A stretch of DNA of 64,000 bases from Arthrobacter sp. NicSoilB4 (GTDB lineage: Bacteria > Actinomycetota > Actinomycetes > Actinomycetales > Micrococcaceae). The position numbers were made by a program, and so were the translations under genes. Shown in pieces: positions 6,747-16,650 of this stretch. Location: NCBI RefSeq assembly GCF_019977335.1, contig NZ_AP024653.1, forward strand, positions 1,612,001 to 1,676,000, written 5' to 3'. The number at the start of each line of letters is the position of its first letter. The stretch's first letter is position 1. The notes below the pieces were generated by a model. The model was not told the origin of the DNA. It saw only the letters and a program-made list of their open reading frames with translations, and searched no databases.

Positions 6747-8726
6747 GTGGTGCCGACAATTTTCAATGCCGTGAAGCGGGTGCTCGTAGGCAGGCCCTTC
6801 CGGAACGACAGCCTGGCCCACACCCTGCTTCCCAAGCGGATCGCCCTGCCCATTTTCGCCTCCGACGCGCTGTCCTCCGTGGCGTATGCGCCGGATGAAA
6901 TCCTCCTGACGCTGGCGCTGGCCGGCGTCAGTGCCGTGGCGTTCTCGCCCTGGGTTGGCCTGGCCGTCATGGTGGTGTTGCTGACCGTGGTCGCCTCCTA
7001 CCGCCAGAACGTCCACGCCTACCCCTCCGGCGGCGGCGACTATGAGATCGCGAACGAGAACCTGGGCAAGTACGCCGGGCTCACCGTGGCCTCCGCGCTG
7101 CTGGTGGACTATGTGCTGACCGTCGCCGTCTCGATGTCCTCCGCCGCCACCTACCTGACCACCGCGGTGCCCGCGCTGCACGGCCAGCAGGCCGCGATCG
7201 CGACCATCGGGGTGGTGATCCTTGCCCTCGTGAACCTCCGCGGCATCAAGGAGGCCGGCAGCGTCTTCGCCGTACCCACGTACATCTTCATGGCGTCCAT
7301 CCTGGGGATGACGGCCGTCGGCGTCTTCCAGGCCGCCACCGGCCAGCTGGGCGAAGCTCCCTCGGCGGCGTTCACGATCGTGCCCGCGGACGGCTTCGAC
7401 GAAGGCCTTGTCGGCCTCGCCGGCGCGTTCCTGCTGCTCCGTGCGTTCTCCTCCGGCGCCGCCGCGTTGACCGGCATTGAGGCCATCAGCAACGGCGTGC
7501 CAAACTTCAAGAAGCCCAAAAGCAAGAACGCCGCGACGACGCTGCTGCTGCTCGGTGTGATCGCCGCTTCCATGCTGGCCGGGATCATCTACCTCGCCAA
7601 CGCCACGAAGGTGCACATCGTGCTGGACCCGGCCACGGAGTTCCTCCTGAACGGCCAACCGCTGCCGGAGGGCTACATCCAGAGCCCGGCCATCAGCCAG
7701 ATCGCGCAGACGATTTTCGGCGCGGCGTCCATTCCCTTCTTCATCGTGGTCGCCGCAACCGGCGTGATCCTTGTGTTCGCCTCCAACACGGCGTTCAACG
7801 GCTTCCCGGTGCTGGGCTCGATCCTGGCCCAGGACGGCTACCTGCCCCGCCAGCTGCGCACCCGGGGGGACCGGCTGGCCTTCAGTAACGGCGTCCTGGC
7901 CTTGGCCGCCGGGGCACTCGTGCTGATCATCGCCTTCAACGCGGACGTCACCAAGCTCATCCAGCTCTACATCGTGGGCGTCTTCATCTCCTTCACGGTC
8001 AGCCAGCTCGGCATGATCCGGCACTGGGGCCGGGAGCTGAAACTCGCCAAGGACCCGGCGGTGAAGCGGCGGATGCTCAAGTCCCGCACCATCAACACCA
8101 TCGGCTTCGGCATGACCGCACTCGTTTTGGTGATCGTCCTCATCACGAAGTTCCAGCAGGGCGCCTGGATCGCGCTGCTGGCCATGTTCGTCCTGTTCCT
8201 GATCATGTGGAGCATCCGGGCGCACTATGACAACGTGGCCAAGGAACTCGCCGTGGACGAGGACACCTCGCCGCGGGCCCTGCCCACCCGCGTGCACGCC
8301 GTGCTGCTCGTTTCGCATGTGCGCAAACCGGTGCTCCGGGCCCTGGCCTACGCCCGCGCGTCACGGCCCTCCCGGCTGGACGCCGTCACCGTGGACATCA
8401 GCCCCGAGGAGACCGAACAAACGGTCGCGGACTGGGAGAAGCTGGAAATCCCGGTACCGCTGACGGTGCTGGCCAGTCCGTTCCGCGAAACGGTGACGCC
8501 CATCATGGAATACATCAAGAACATGCGCCGCGATTCGCCCCGCGACCTGATTGTCGTCTACATCCCCGAGTACGTCGTGGGTAAGTGGTGGGAGCAACTG
8601 GTCCACAACCAGACCGCGCTGCGCATCAAGACCCGGCTGCACTTCGAGCCGGGGGTCATGGTGGCCAGCGTGCCGTGGCAGCTGAAATCATCCGAAGAAG
8701 CCAAGAGACTGCAGGACATCCAATGA
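6747..8726 (+). CDS. APC-superfamily permease, probable KimA-like potassium importer
   Basis: A 659-residue membrane protein with about 12 helices in residues 30-500 and a soluble C-terminal domain (~510-659). Databases usually label the family amino-acid permease, but the sequence tracks Bacillus KimA. The potassium-site residues recalled for KimA (D36, Y43, D117, Y118, T121, S125) all appear at a constant offset of four: D40, Y47 (SDALSSVAY) and D121, Y122, T125, S129 (LLVDYVLTVAVS). The cytosolic tail is USP-like, as in KimA. Start: GTG 6747 or the adjacent GTG 6750. It is divergent from two RCK genes and overlaps the methyltransferase start by 4 nt. An amino-acid substrate cannot be excluded from sequence alone. 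Confidence 0.8.
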   Translation: MVPTIFNAVKRVLVGRPFRNDSLAHTLLPKRIALPIFASDALSSVAYAPDEILLTLALAGVSAVAFSPWVGLAVMVVLLTVVASYRQNVHAYPSGGGDYEIANENLGKYAGLTVASALLVDYVLTVAVSMSSAATYLTTAVPALHGQQAAIATIGVVILALVNLRGIKEAGSVFAVPTYIFMASILGMTAVGVFQAATGQLGEAPSAAFTIVPADGFDEGLVGLAGAFLLLRAFSSGAAALTGIEAISNGVPNFKKPKSKNAATTLLLLGVIAASMLAGIIYLANATKVHIVLDPATEFLLNGQPLPEGYIQSPAISQIAQTIFGAASIPFFIVVAATGVILVFASNTAFNGFPVLGSILAQDGYLPRQLRTRGDRLAFSNGVLALAAGALVLIIAFNADVTKLIQLYIVGVFISFTVSQLGMIRHWGRELKLAKDPAVKRRMLKSRTINTIGFGMTALVLVIVLITKFQQGAWIALLAMFVLFLIMWSIRAHYDNVAKELAVDEDTSPRALPTRVHAVLLVSHVRKPVLRALAYARASRPSRLDAVTVDISPEETEQTVADWEKLEIPVPLTVLASPFRETVTPIMEYIKNMRRDSPRDLIVVYIPEYVVGKWWEQLVHNQTALRIKTRLHFEPGVMVASVPWQLKSSEEAKRLQDIQ

Positions 8727-10069
8727 GCTCCGAGACCCAGACGCAATCCTCCACCGAACTGACCGTCGACGTCGGTCCGGTCGCCCACGGCGGGCACTGC
8801 GTGGCCCGGCATGAGGGACGCGTGGTGTTCGTCCGCCACGGCATCCCCGGCGAAAAAGTCCGGGTCCGCCTCACGGAGTCCGGCCCGGACGCCAAGTTCT
8901 GGCGCGGCGACGTCGTGGAAGTGCTGGAACCCTCCCCGGACCGGGTCCGGCACTTCTGGGACCTGGCGGACTCCGTCCGCTCCTGGTCCCACCGCCACCC
9001 GCCCGTGGGCGGCGCCGAGCTCGGCCACATCGCCCTGGACCGCCAGCGCAGCCTCAAAGCCGAGGTGCTGGCCGAACAGCTGCGCCGCCTGGCCGGCGTC
9101 GACCGCCCCATTTCCGTGGAAGCCGTGGGGGAGCCCGGCACGCCCGCGTCGGCGGGCCTCGCCTGGCGGACCCGCGCGGGATTCGCGGTGACGCCGGCCG
9201 GAAAGCTCGGCATGCACGCGCACCGGTCCGACACGGTACTCCCGGTCGGGGAGATGCCCCTGGCAGCGGACGCCATCAACGCGCTCCGGCTCTGGGACAT
9301 CGACCTGCAGGGCATCGAACGCATCGAGGTGGCCGCCCCGGCCAACGGCTCCCGCCCGCTGGTGCTCCTGGTCCCCGCCCCGGGGACCCGCGCGAAGCGG
9401 CTCAGCGCGGTCCTCGCCCAGCTGCCCGACGACGTCTCGGTGGCCAGCTTCGATCCGGTCAAGGGCGAGGTCCTGCGGCTGCGCGGACGCACCTACGTGC
9501 AGGAGAGCGCCGCCGGGCACGACTACCGCGTCACCGGCGACGGGTTCTGGCAGATCCACCGGGACGCACCGGACACCCTCGTCGGCGCGGTCACCGGCTT
9601 CCTGCACGACGGCGGCTTCCTGGACGCCGGCGCCGCTGTGGCGGACCTCTACGCGGGGGCGGGGCTGTTCACCGCGCCGCTCGCGGACGCCGTGGGCGTG
9701 ACGGGGTCCGTGCTGTCCGTGGAAGGATCCCCCGGCACCAGCCGGGACGCCCGAAAGAACCTCCATGACGCCTCCCAGGTCGAGATCGTCCAGGGCAGGG
9801 TGGAACGGGTCCTGCGCGACAAAGCCCGCACGTTCGACGCCATCCTGCTGGACCCGCCCCGGGCCGGCGCGGGCAAGGCCGTCGTGAACCAGCTGGTCGA
9901 AGCCGGCCCCCGGGCCGTCGCCTACGTATCCTGCGACCCGGCGTCCTTTGCCCGCGATGTGGGCTACTTCCAGCAGTCCGGCTGGGAATTGAAAGGGCTG
10001 CGGGCCTTCGACCTGTACCCGCACACCCACCACATGGAGACTGTGGCGCTGCTGACTCCCGGGGCCTGA
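8723..10069 (+). CDS. TRAM-domain class I SAM-dependent RNA methyltransferase (TrmA/RlmD-type)
   Basis: Predicted to make 5-methyluridine in rRNA or tRNA. Residues ~10-70 form a TRAM RNA-binding domain (VDVGPVAHGGHCVAR, FVRHGIPGEKVRVRL). The C-terminal half is a Rossmann methyltransferase with VADLYAGAGLFTAPLA as the SAM loop, ILLDPPRAGAG as motif IV and the catalytic cysteine in YVSCDPASFARD. At 448 residues it has family-typical length. The four cysteines that ligate a 4Fe-4S cluster in RlmD are not evident, so the exact target base is open. The ATG at 8723 overlaps the permease stop (ATGA), implying co-translation. Confidence 0.88.
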   Translation: MSSETQTQSSTELTVDVGPVAHGGHCVARHEGRVVFVRHGIPGEKVRVRLTESGPDAKFWRGDVVEVLEPSPDRVRHFWDLADSVRSWSHRHPPVGGAELGHIALDRQRSLKAEVLAEQLRRLAGVDRPISVEAVGEPGTPASAGLAWRTRAGFAVTPAGKLGMHAHRSDTVLPVGEMPLAADAINALRLWDIDLQGIERIEVAAPANGSRPLVLLVPAPGTRAKRLSAVLAQLPDDVSVASFDPVKGEVLRLRGRTYVQESAAGHDYRVTGDGFWQIHRDAPDTLVGAVTGFLHDGGFLDAGAAVADLYAGAGLFTAPLADAVGVTGSVLSVEGSPGTSRDARKNLHDASQVEIVQGRVERVLRDKARTFDAILLDPPRAGAGKAVVNQLVEAGPRAVAYVSCDPASFARDVGYFQQSGWELKGLRAFDLYPHTHHMETVALLTPGA

Positions 10070-10166
10070 GGCCACTAGGATGGGCGGAGTAGTCCGACGT
10101 CGCGCTCCGTATCCACGGCTGACCTCCTGAACCCTGAACTGATCCTTGTCCCAACAAGGCCAAGCA

Positions 10167-10188
10167 CTAGTTAGGACCACCTAACTAG
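10167..10188. promoter_or_regulatory. Perfect palindrome upstream of acnA, candidate repressor operator
   Basis: Arms CTAGTTAGG and CCTAACTAG flank a 4-nt centre, 53 bp upstream of the acnA start. A second, weaker 6-bp palindrome (CCTTGT/ACAAGG) lies at 10144-10159. In other actinobacteria acn is controlled by TetR-type (AcnR) and iron-responsive regulators; which protein binds here is unknown. Confidence 0.6.
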
Positions 10189-10240
10189 CAAGGGGTCTGC
10201 GGCGCGACAAAGATGAAACTGTTGCGAGAGGAGTCCTGCG

Positions 10241-13054
10241 ATGAGCATTGTGGACAGCTTCGGTTCAAAAGGCAAACTTAATGTAGCCGGTACCGAATAC
10301 GAAATTTTCCGGTTGAACTCCGTTGAAGGTGCAGAAAACCTTCCGTTCAGCCTCAAGGTATTGCTTGAAAACCTGTTGAGGACCGAGGACGGCGCCAACA
10401 TTACGGCCGATCACGTCCGAGCACTGGCCGGCTGGGACCCCAGCGCCGAGCCCGACACTGAAATCCAGTTCACGCCGGCGCGCGTGATCATGCAGGACTT
10501 CACTGGCGTGCCCTGCGTTGTGGACCTTGCCACCATGCGTGAAGCAGTCAAGGAACTCGGCGGAGACCCCAAGCGGGTCAACCCCCTGGCACCTGCCGAG
10601 ATGGTGATCGACCACTCCGTGCAGATCGACGCCTTCGGCAACTCCGGCGCACTGGAGCGCAACATGGAGATCGAATACCAGCGCAACGGCGAGCGGTACC
10701 AGTTCCTGCGTTGGGGCCAGACCGCGTTCGACGACTTCAAGGTCGTCCCGCCGGGAACAGGCATCGTGCACCAGGTCAACATCGAGTACCTGGCCCGCAC
10801 CGTCATGACCCGCGAGGTTGACGGAGAGCTCCGGGCCTACCCGGACACCTGCGTCGGCACCGACTCCCACACCACCATGGTCAATGGCCTGGGCGTGCTG
10901 GGCTGGGGCGTGGGCGGCATCGAAGCCGAGGCAGCCATGCTCGGCCAGCCCGTCTCCATGCTGATCCCGCGCGTTGTGGGCTTCAAGCTGACCGGGTCCA
11001 TCCCGGCCGGCGCGACCGCCACCGACGTCGTCCTGACCATCACCGAACAGCTGCGCAAGCACGGTGTGGTCGGCAAGTTCGTGGAGTTCTACGGCGAAGG
11101 CGTCGCGGCCGTGCCGCTGGCCAACCGCGCCACGATCGGCAACATGAGCCCGGAGTTCGGCTCCACGGCGGCCATGTTCCCGATCGACGACGTCACCCTC
11201 GACTACCTGCGCCTCACCGGCCGGTCGGATGAGAACGTCGCCCTGGTGGAGTCCTACGCGAAGGAACAGGGCCTCTGGCACGACCCCTCCCGCGAAATCA
11301 AGTTCTCCGAGTACCTCGAGCTGGACCTGTCGACGGTTGTTCCGTCGATCTCCGGCCCGAAGCGCCCGCAAGACCGCATCATCCTCACGGAGTCCAAGGA
11401 CCAGTTCCGCCAGGACCTGCGCAACTACGTGAAGGAAGAGCTGGCCGGCGGCAGCGTCGACGAGGCAATCGACGAGAGCTTCCCGGCGTCGGACGTGCCG
11501 TCCTTCACGGGCTCCGCAAGCCACCTCACGGACGAGGCCCCGCACGCGCACGGCCCGTCGTCCGACGGCCGCCAGTCCAACCCGGTCAGCGTCAAGACCG
11601 CGGACGGCCGCGAGTTCGAGCTGGACCATGGTGCGGTGTCGATCGCCTCGATCACGTCCTGCACCAACACGTCCAACCCGTCCGTGATGCTGGCCGCCGC
11701 ACTGCTGGCCCGCAACGCCGTCGACAAGGGCCTGACCTCCAAGCCGTGGGTCAAGACCTCCGTGGCTCCCGGTTCCAAGGTTGTCACCGATTACTACAAC
11801 AAGTCGGGCCTGACCCCGTACCTGGAGAAGCTCGGCTTCTACATCGTCGGCTACGGCTGCGCGACCTGCATCGGCAACTCCGGCCCGCTCGACGCCGAAA
11901 TCTCCGAGGCCATCCAGGCCAACGACCTTTCCGTCACCGCCGTGCTGTCCGGTAACCGCAACTTCGAAGGCCGGATCAACCCGGACGTGAAGATGAACTA
12001 CCTGGCCTCCCCGCCGCTGGTCATCGCCTACGCCCTGGCCGGAACCATGGACTTCGACTTCGACGCCGACGCGCTGGGCCAGGACGAGGCCGGCAACGAC
12101 GTCTTCCTGAAGGACATCTGGCCGAACCCGGTCGAGGTCCAGCAGGTTATCGATTCCTCGATCGACAAGGACATGTTCGCCCGCGGCTACGAGGGCGTCT
12201 TCGATGGCGACGACCGCTGGAAGGCACTCGACACCCCCGCCGGCGACACGTTCGCCTGGGATCCGAAGTCCACGTACGTCCGGAAGCCCCCGTACTTCGA
12301 TGGCATGAAGGCACAGCCGGAACCCGTCAAGGACATCACCGGTGCGCGTGTGCTGCTGAAGCTTGGCGATTCCGTCACCACGGACCACATCTCACCGGCA
12401 GGTTCGTTCAAGTCCGACACTCCGGCCGGGCAGTACCTGCTGGCCAACGGTGTGGAGCGCAAGGACTTCAACTCCTACGGCTCCCGCCGTGGCAACCACG
12501 AGGTCATGATCCGCGGTACGTTCGCGAACATCCGGATCAAGAACCAGATCCTCGACGGCGTGGAGGGTGGCTTCACCCGCGACTTCACCCAGGCTGACGG
12601 CCCCCAGGCCTACGTCTACGATGCCGCGCAGAACTACCAGGCCGCCGGCATCCCGCTGGTTGTCCTGGCCGGTAAGGAGTACGGCTCCGGCTCGTCCCGT
12701 GACTGGGCAGCCAAGGGCACCGCCCTCCTGGGCGTCAAGGCTGTCGTGGCCGAAAGCTACGAGCGCATCCACCGCTCCAACCTGATCGGCATGGGCGTCC
12801 TGCCCCTGCAGTACCCGGCCGGGCAGAACGCGGCCAGCCTCGGGCTGACCGGCACGGAGACCTTCGCGGTTGAGGGCGTCACCGCCCTGAACGAGGGCAC
12901 CACGCCGAAGACGCTCAAGGTCACTGCCACTGCGGTTGACGGAACCGTCACGTCCTTCGATGCGGTCCTGCGCATCGATACCCCGGGCGAGGCTGACTAC
13001 TACCGCAACGGCGGCATCCTGCAGTACGTGCTGCGCCAGATTTCCGCCAACTAG
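10241..13054 (+). CDS. acnA: Aconitate hydratase AcnA
   Basis: Interconverts citrate and isocitrate in the TCA cycle using a 4Fe-4S cluster. The 937-residue protein is the long monomeric AcnA/IRP form. Cluster ligands are visible as Cys in [10 protein letters not shown] and the CxxC of [11 protein letters not shown]; the substrate-loop [21 protein letters not shown] and the C-terminal swivel-domain [12 protein letters not shown] are intact. It is longer than E. coli AcnA partly because of an acidic insert at ~395-450 ([12 protein letters not shown] ...), common in actinobacteria. A GAGAGGAG ribosome-binding site precedes the ATG. It is a monocistronic unit: palindrome upstream, strong hairpin downstream. 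Confidence 0.97.
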   Translation: MSIVDSFGSKGKLNVAGTEYEIFRLNSVEGAENLPFSLKVLLENLLRTEDGANITADHVRALAGWDPSAEPDTEIQFTPARVIMQDFTGVPCVVDLATMREAVKELGGDPKRVNPLAPAEMVIDHSVQIDAFGNSGALERNMEIEYQRNGERYQFLRWGQTAFDDFKVVPPGTGIVHQVNIEYLARTVMTREVDGELRAYPDTCVGTDSHTTMVNGLGVLGWGVGGIEAEAAMLGQPVSMLIPRVVGFKLTGSIPAGATATDVVLTITEQLRKHGVVGKFVEFYGEGVAAVPLANRATIGNMSPEFGSTAAMFPIDDVTLDYLRLTGRSDENVALVESYAKEQGLWHDPSREIKFSEYLELDLSTVVPSISGPKRPQDRIILTESKDQFRQDLRNYVKEELAGGSVDEAIDESFPASDVPSFTGSASHLTDEAPHAHGPSSDGRQSNPVSVKTADGREFELDHGAVSIASITSCTNTSNPSVMLAAALLARNAVDKGLTSKPWVKTSVAPGSKVVTDYYNKSGLTPYLEKLGFYIVGYGCATCIGNSGPLDAEISEAIQANDLSVTAVLSGNRNFEGRINPDVKMNYLASPPLVIAYALAGTMDFDFDADALGQDEAGNDVFLKDIWPNPVEVQQVIDSSIDKDMFARGYEGVFDGDDRWKALDTPAGDTFAWDPKSTYVRKPPYFDGMKAQPEPVKDITGARVLLKLGDSVTTDHISPAGSFKSDTPAGQYLLANGVERKDFNSYGSRRGNHEVMIRGTFANIRIKNQILDGVEGGFTRDFTQADGPQAYVYDAAQNYQAAGIPLVVLAGKEYGSGSSRDWAAKGTALLGVKAVVAESYERIHRSNLIGMGVLPLQYPAGQNAASLGLTGTETFAVEGVTALNEGTTPKTLKVTATAVDGTVTSFDAVLRIDTPGEADYYRNGGILQYVLRQISAN

Positions 13055-13078
13055 CGGAAGTCCCAGCAGTCCAACGAG

Positions 13079-13113
13079 AAAGCCCCGGCCCGTCACCGAC
13101 GGACCGGGGCTTT
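13079..13113 (+). terminator. Rho-independent terminator of acnA
   Basis: Stem AAAGCCCCGG (13079-13088) and CCGGGGCTTT (13104-13113) around a 15-nt loop that can extend the stem through GTC/GAC. It lies 25 bp after the acnA stop and ends in a short T run. Confidence 0.85.
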
Positions 13114-13186
13114 CCCGTTCCGGCACCAGGCCTACTCTGGAGGCGTTAGAGTTAAAAGGCATGTCTACCACCCGAAGGAGGGGCCG

Positions 13187-15160
13187 TTGGGAATCTTGGA
13201 GACCATCCGGAATCCGCAGGACCTGAGCAAGTTGTCAGAGGCGCAGCTGGATCAGCTGGCAGCCGAGGTCAGGGACTTCCTGATCGGCAACGTCTCCCAG
13301 ACGGGCGGGCACCTGGGCCCGAACCTCGGCGTCGTCGAACTCACCATTGCGGTCCACCGGATCTTCGATTCCCCCCGCGACAGCATCGTCTTCGACACCG
13401 GCCACCAGTCATACGTGCACAAGCTCCTCACCGGACGCCAGGACTTCAGCACCCTGCGCCAGCAGGGCGGCCTGTCCGGCTACCCCGACCGCGCCGAATC
13501 CGAGCACGACATCGTCGAAAGCTCGCACGCCTCCTCCTCGCTCTCCTGGGCGGACGGCATCTCCCGCGCCCGGCAGCTGACCGGCGACGGCGACCGGTAC
13601 GTCATTGCCGTCGTGGGCGACGGCGCCCTCACCGGCGGCATGGCCTGGGAGGCCATCAACAACATCGCCGCGGACAAGAAGCGCCGCGTTGTGATCGTTG
13701 TGAACGACAATGGCCGCTCTTACGCCCCCACGGTGGGCGGGTTCGCGGACTACCTCGCCTCGCTGCGCCCCACGATCGATTCCTTCCGTGCTGCTCCCGG
13801 CTATGAGGGCACCTTGGACTGGTGGCGGCGGAGGCTGCAGAACGGCGGACCCGCGGGCCAGTTCACTTACCGCAGCCTGCACGCTATGAAGAAGGGCGTC
13901 AAGGACTGGTGGGCCCCGCAGGGCATGTTCGAGGACCTCGGCATGAAGTACATCGGGCCGGTGGACGGCCACAACCTCCAGGCCATGGAGAACGCCCTGT
14001 CCACCGCCAAGAACTACGCCGGTCCCGTGATTGTGCATGCCATGACCGAGAAGGGCCACGGCTACGCGCCCGCCCGCGCCCATGAAGCCGACCAGTTCCA
14101 CGCAGTCGGGATCATCGACCCGGAGACCGGCGAACCCACCGAGGCCGGCGGCGCCAAGTCCTGGACGTCAGTCTTCGCCGACGAGATCGCCGACATCGCC
14201 GACGAGCGCCAGGACATCGTTGGCATCACCGGTGCCATGCTTATCCCCGTCGGGCTGCACAAGTTCGCCGCCCGGCACCCGGAGCGGGTGTTCGACGTCG
14301 GCATTGCCGAACAGCACGCCCTAACCTCCGCTGCGGGCATGGCTTTCGGCGGGCTGCACCCCGTCGTCGCGGTCTACGCGACGTTCCTGAACCGAGCCTT
14401 CGACCAGCTGCTGATGGACGTCGCCCTGCACAAGGCCGGCGTCACCATCGTCCTGGACCGGGCCGGCGTGACCGGGCCCGACGGCGCCAGCCACCACGGA
14501 ATGTGGGACATGGCCATGGTCCAGATCGTGCCGGGACTGCACCTCGCCGCCCCCCGCGACGCCACCCGGCTGCGCGAGGAACTCCGCGAAGCGGTCGCCA
14601 TCGAGGATGCCCCCAGCGTGATCCGTTACTCCAAAGGAACCGTAGGGGCCGAGGTGGAGGCCATCGAGCGGCTCGGCGACGGAGTGGATGTTCTGGCACG
14701 CCGCCCTGCAGGCTCCAGCGACAACGACGTGCTGATCGTCAGCGTCGGAGCGATGTCCGAGCTCGCCCTGGATGTCTCGAACCGGCTCGGCGCGCAGGGC
14801 ATCAGCTCCACCGTCGTGGATCCGCGCTGGGTCCTCCCGGTCCCCAAATCCGTCATCGCCCTCGCCTCGCACCACCGCCTCGTCATCTGCATCGAGGACG
14901 GAGTCCGTGCCGGCGGCGTCGGATCCCGGATCCGGCAGGAGATGCGGGCCGCCGGAGTGGACACAGCCCTCAACGAGGTCGGGCTCCCGGTGGAGTTTCT
15001 GGACCACGGTTCCCGCAGCCAGGTGCTCGAGCGGGTCGGCTTGACCGGGCAGCAGATCACGCACGACGTCGTGGCCCAGGTCTTGGGCACCAAAGTGCCG
15101 TTCGCGCGGCCCCTCCCGGGCCAGGAACACCCCAGCACCGGCAGCCTGCCGATTCTGTGA
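13187..15160 (+). CDS. dxs: 1-deoxy-D-xylulose-5-phosphate synthase
   Basis: Thiamin-diphosphate enzyme condensing pyruvate and glyceraldehyde 3-phosphate, the entry step of the MEP isoprenoid pathway. The 657-residue protein has the transketolase-like TPP motif [16 protein letters not shown], the substrate-side [24 protein letters not shown], and the pyrimidine-domain [19 protein letters not shown] with its catalytic Glu. The start is TTG at 13187 ([16 protein letters not shown]), placed by a GAAGGAGG ribosome-binding site 5 nt upstream and by the conserved family N-terminus. The DUF402 gene follows within 8 nt, so they are likely one transcript. Confidence 0.96.
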   Translation: MGILETIRNPQDLSKLSEAQLDQLAAEVRDFLIGNVSQTGGHLGPNLGVVELTIAVHRIFDSPRDSIVFDTGHQSYVHKLLTGRQDFSTLRQQGGLSGYPDRAESEHDIVESSHASSSLSWADGISRARQLTGDGDRYVIAVVGDGALTGGMAWEAINNIAADKKRRVVIVVNDNGRSYAPTVGGFADYLASLRPTIDSFRAAPGYEGTLDWWRRRLQNGGPAGQFTYRSLHAMKKGVKDWWAPQGMFEDLGMKYIGPVDGHNLQAMENALSTAKNYAGPVIVHAMTEKGHGYAPARAHEADQFHAVGIIDPETGEPTEAGGAKSWTSVFADEIADIADERQDIVGITGAMLIPVGLHKFAARHPERVFDVGIAEQHALTSAAGMAFGGLHPVVAVYATFLNRAFDQLLMDVALHKAGVTIVLDRAGVTGPDGASHHGMWDMAMVQIVPGLHLAAPRDATRLREELREAVAIEDAPSVIRYSKGTVGAEVEAIERLGDGVDVLARRPAGSSDNDVLIVSVGAMSELALDVSNRLGAQGISSTVVDPRWVLPVPKSVIALASHHRLVICIEDGVRAGGVGSRIRQEMRAAGVDTALNEVGLPVEFLDHGSRSQVLERVGLTGQQITHDVVAQVLGTKVPFARPLPGQEHPSTGSLPIL

Positions 15161-15168
15161 GGACCCCT

Positions 15169-15714
15169 GTGAGGACCCCCGACAGTCTGGTGCCGGGCGA
15201 CCTGGTGGTCTCCCGGAACCGGAAATGGAACGGCAAGGCCCACTGGGTGGTGCCCGGGACGTATCTCGGCGAGGACGCCCACGGCTGGTGGATCTTCCAA
15301 GGCACCAATGAGTTCTGCTCCCGCCCGGGTGCGGCGTTCTACGCCGAATCCGACGCCGTCCTGCTGGTCCCGCGCTCGGGCGAGTACGTGGCCACTTTCT
15401 ACGACGAAGCCCACCCCTCCGGTGTCCGGGTCTACGTGGACCTTGCGACCGACCACGGCTGGACGACGATCCGGCCCGGAGTCACCGAGTTCCACCTGAT
15501 CGACATGGACCTGGATGTGATCCGGACCGTGGACCGCGGAGTGTACGTGGACGATGAGGACGAGTTTGCCGAGCACCGGATCGAGATGGACTACCCCGCA
15601 GACGTGGTGGACCGGATCACCGCTGCGTCGGATCAGCTTTACCAGGCCGTCAAGGCACAACAGCCACCGTTCGACGGCACAGACCGCGAATGGTTCAGGA
15701 GAGGACGGGCATGA
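15169..15714 (+). CDS. DUF402 domain-containing protein
   Basis: A 181-residue DUF402 protein. The family includes nucleoside tri/diphosphatases and FomD-like enzymes; the acidic metal-binding pattern is visible in the middle (VYVDLATDHGW, FHLIDMDLDVIRTVD, VYVDDEDEFAEH). Two GTG codons compete. The one at 15169 has GAGG 6 nt upstream; the one at 15157 overlaps the dxs stop but lacks a site, so 15169 is preferred. The gene's end overlaps the next start (ATGA). A role in nucleotide clean-up is inferred from family, not shown. Confidence 0.85.
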   Translation: MRTPDSLVPGDLVVSRNRKWNGKAHWVVPGTYLGEDAHGWWIFQGTNEFCSRPGAAFYAESDAVLLVPRSGEYVATFYDEAHPSGVRVYVDLATDHGWTTIRPGVTEFHLIDMDLDVIRTVDRGVYVDDEDEFAEHRIEMDYPADVVDRITAASDQLYQAVKAQQPPFDGTDREWFRRGRA

Positions 15715-16268
15715 GCGGAATTATCCGGGTCTACAAGCGTGACGAAGAAGGCACCCTGCAGTTCAGGGAAGCCTGGATTGACGAGGAGTTCAACGAATTC
15801 GTCATGAACCACGGCGTCGTCGGGCACCAGAGCACAACGGAGGAGACCGAGGCCGCCGACGCAGAGACCGCGGAGCGGCTGATGGATGCCTTCGCCGTGC
15901 AGTGCGCCGAGGACGGGTACGCCGAAATTCCGGAGGAGGAGCAGTTCTGGGTGGTGGCCCAGTACGCCCTGAAGACCAAGGACGGGACCGCCCGCGACCG
16001 GTACCTCGAGGAAAAAGCCAAAGACGCCCTGATCAGCCACCTGGCCTGGCGGGGTCTGGGGACCGTGGACCGCAGCGAGTTTTCCGACGCCAAGCTGAAC
16101 ATTTTCTGCCTCACCCCGGACGTCAACAAAACTGTCAACGCCATCAAGGTCTGCATCCGCGGCGAGGACCTTGACTTCACCAAGCTGAGCATCGGCGCCG
16201 CAGCCTTCGGCGAGGAGACCTTCAAGCTCAAGCACTCCCCGAAACAGGCCAACAGCTTCACGCTCTAG
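15711..16268 (+). CDS. Conserved hypothetical protein coupled to DUF402
   Basis: A 185-residue acidic soluble protein I do not recognise. It starts MSGIIRVYKRDEEGTLQFRE after a clear AGGAGAGG site and overlaps the DUF402 stop, so it is translationally coupled to it. Composition is mixed alpha/beta with no transmembrane helix, no signal peptide and no obvious catalytic motif; Trp/His residues occur in 'EFVMNHGVVGHQS' and 'ISHLAWRGLG'. The tight coupling suggests that it acts with the DUF402 protein. Confidence 0.75.
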   Translation: MSGIIRVYKRDEEGTLQFREAWIDEEFNEFVMNHGVVGHQSTTEETEAADAETAERLMDAFAVQCAEDGYAEIPEEEQFWVVAQYALKTKDGTARDRYLEEKAKDALISHLAWRGLGTVDRSEFSDAKLNIFCLTPDVNKTVNAIKVCIRGEDLDFTKLSIGAAAFGEETFKLKHSPKQANSFTL

Positions 16269-16335
16269 GTAACACCTGCAAGGAGCCGGACACGGCTCGC
16301 ATCAGTTTGGGGGCAACCGACTGAAAGGCAACGCT

Positions 16336-16554
16336 ATGACGCGCAAATCCTCTCAACCAGGCAGCACCCCGCTCCCGGCGGGGCTGGCGGCTCCGGCCCG
16401 CAAATCGCTCGCGCATGCGGGGGTGGAGACGCTCGAACACCTCGTGCAGCTTGGCCGGCGCCGGCTTGCCGGGATGCACGGCATGTGCCCGCGGACCCTT
16501 GCCCAGCTCGAGGATGCCCTCGACGAACGTGGGCTGGAACTGCCCGCAGGATGA
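16336..16554 (+). CDS. Small helix-hairpin-helix protein resembling RNA polymerase alpha CTD
   Basis: A 72-residue basic protein. The segment from ~15 to 68 (LAAPARKSLAHAGVETLEHL ... RTLAQLEDALDERGL) follows the pattern of the RNA polymerase alpha-subunit C-terminal domain: helix, 'AGVETLEHLVQLG' turn, then a helix-hairpin-helix with the Gly of 'MHGMCPRTLAQLEDAL'. Such stand-alone domains occur in actinobacteria with unclear roles, possibly DNA binding. AAAGG lies about 10 nt upstream of the ATG. It is a monocistronic gene between the unknown protein and the aldo/keto reductase. Confidence 0.7.
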   Translation: MTRKSSQPGSTPLPAGLAAPARKSLAHAGVETLEHLVQLGRRRLAGMHGMCPRTLAQLEDALDERGLELPAG

Positions 16555-16650
16555 CCCCGCGTGGGCCGGCGGCCGGCCGGACGCCGGCCCCGCGTACGGC
16601 CCTGCCTGCCGTGCCCGGGAGCCGCGCCGGGCCGTTATAGGCTGAACCCC

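Noticed and set aside
10167..10188. DtxR/IdeR iron box
   Set aside because: TTAGG and CCTAA half-sites are 4 nt apart rather than the ~9 nt of the known consensus.
10265..12388. Large minus-strand frame opposite acnA, and similar frames opposite the permease (6567-8318), ECF genes (19545-21911) and fadB (21974-24382)
   Set aside because: Antisense frames from high-GC codon bias; the plus or minus partner has clear family motifs and these do not.
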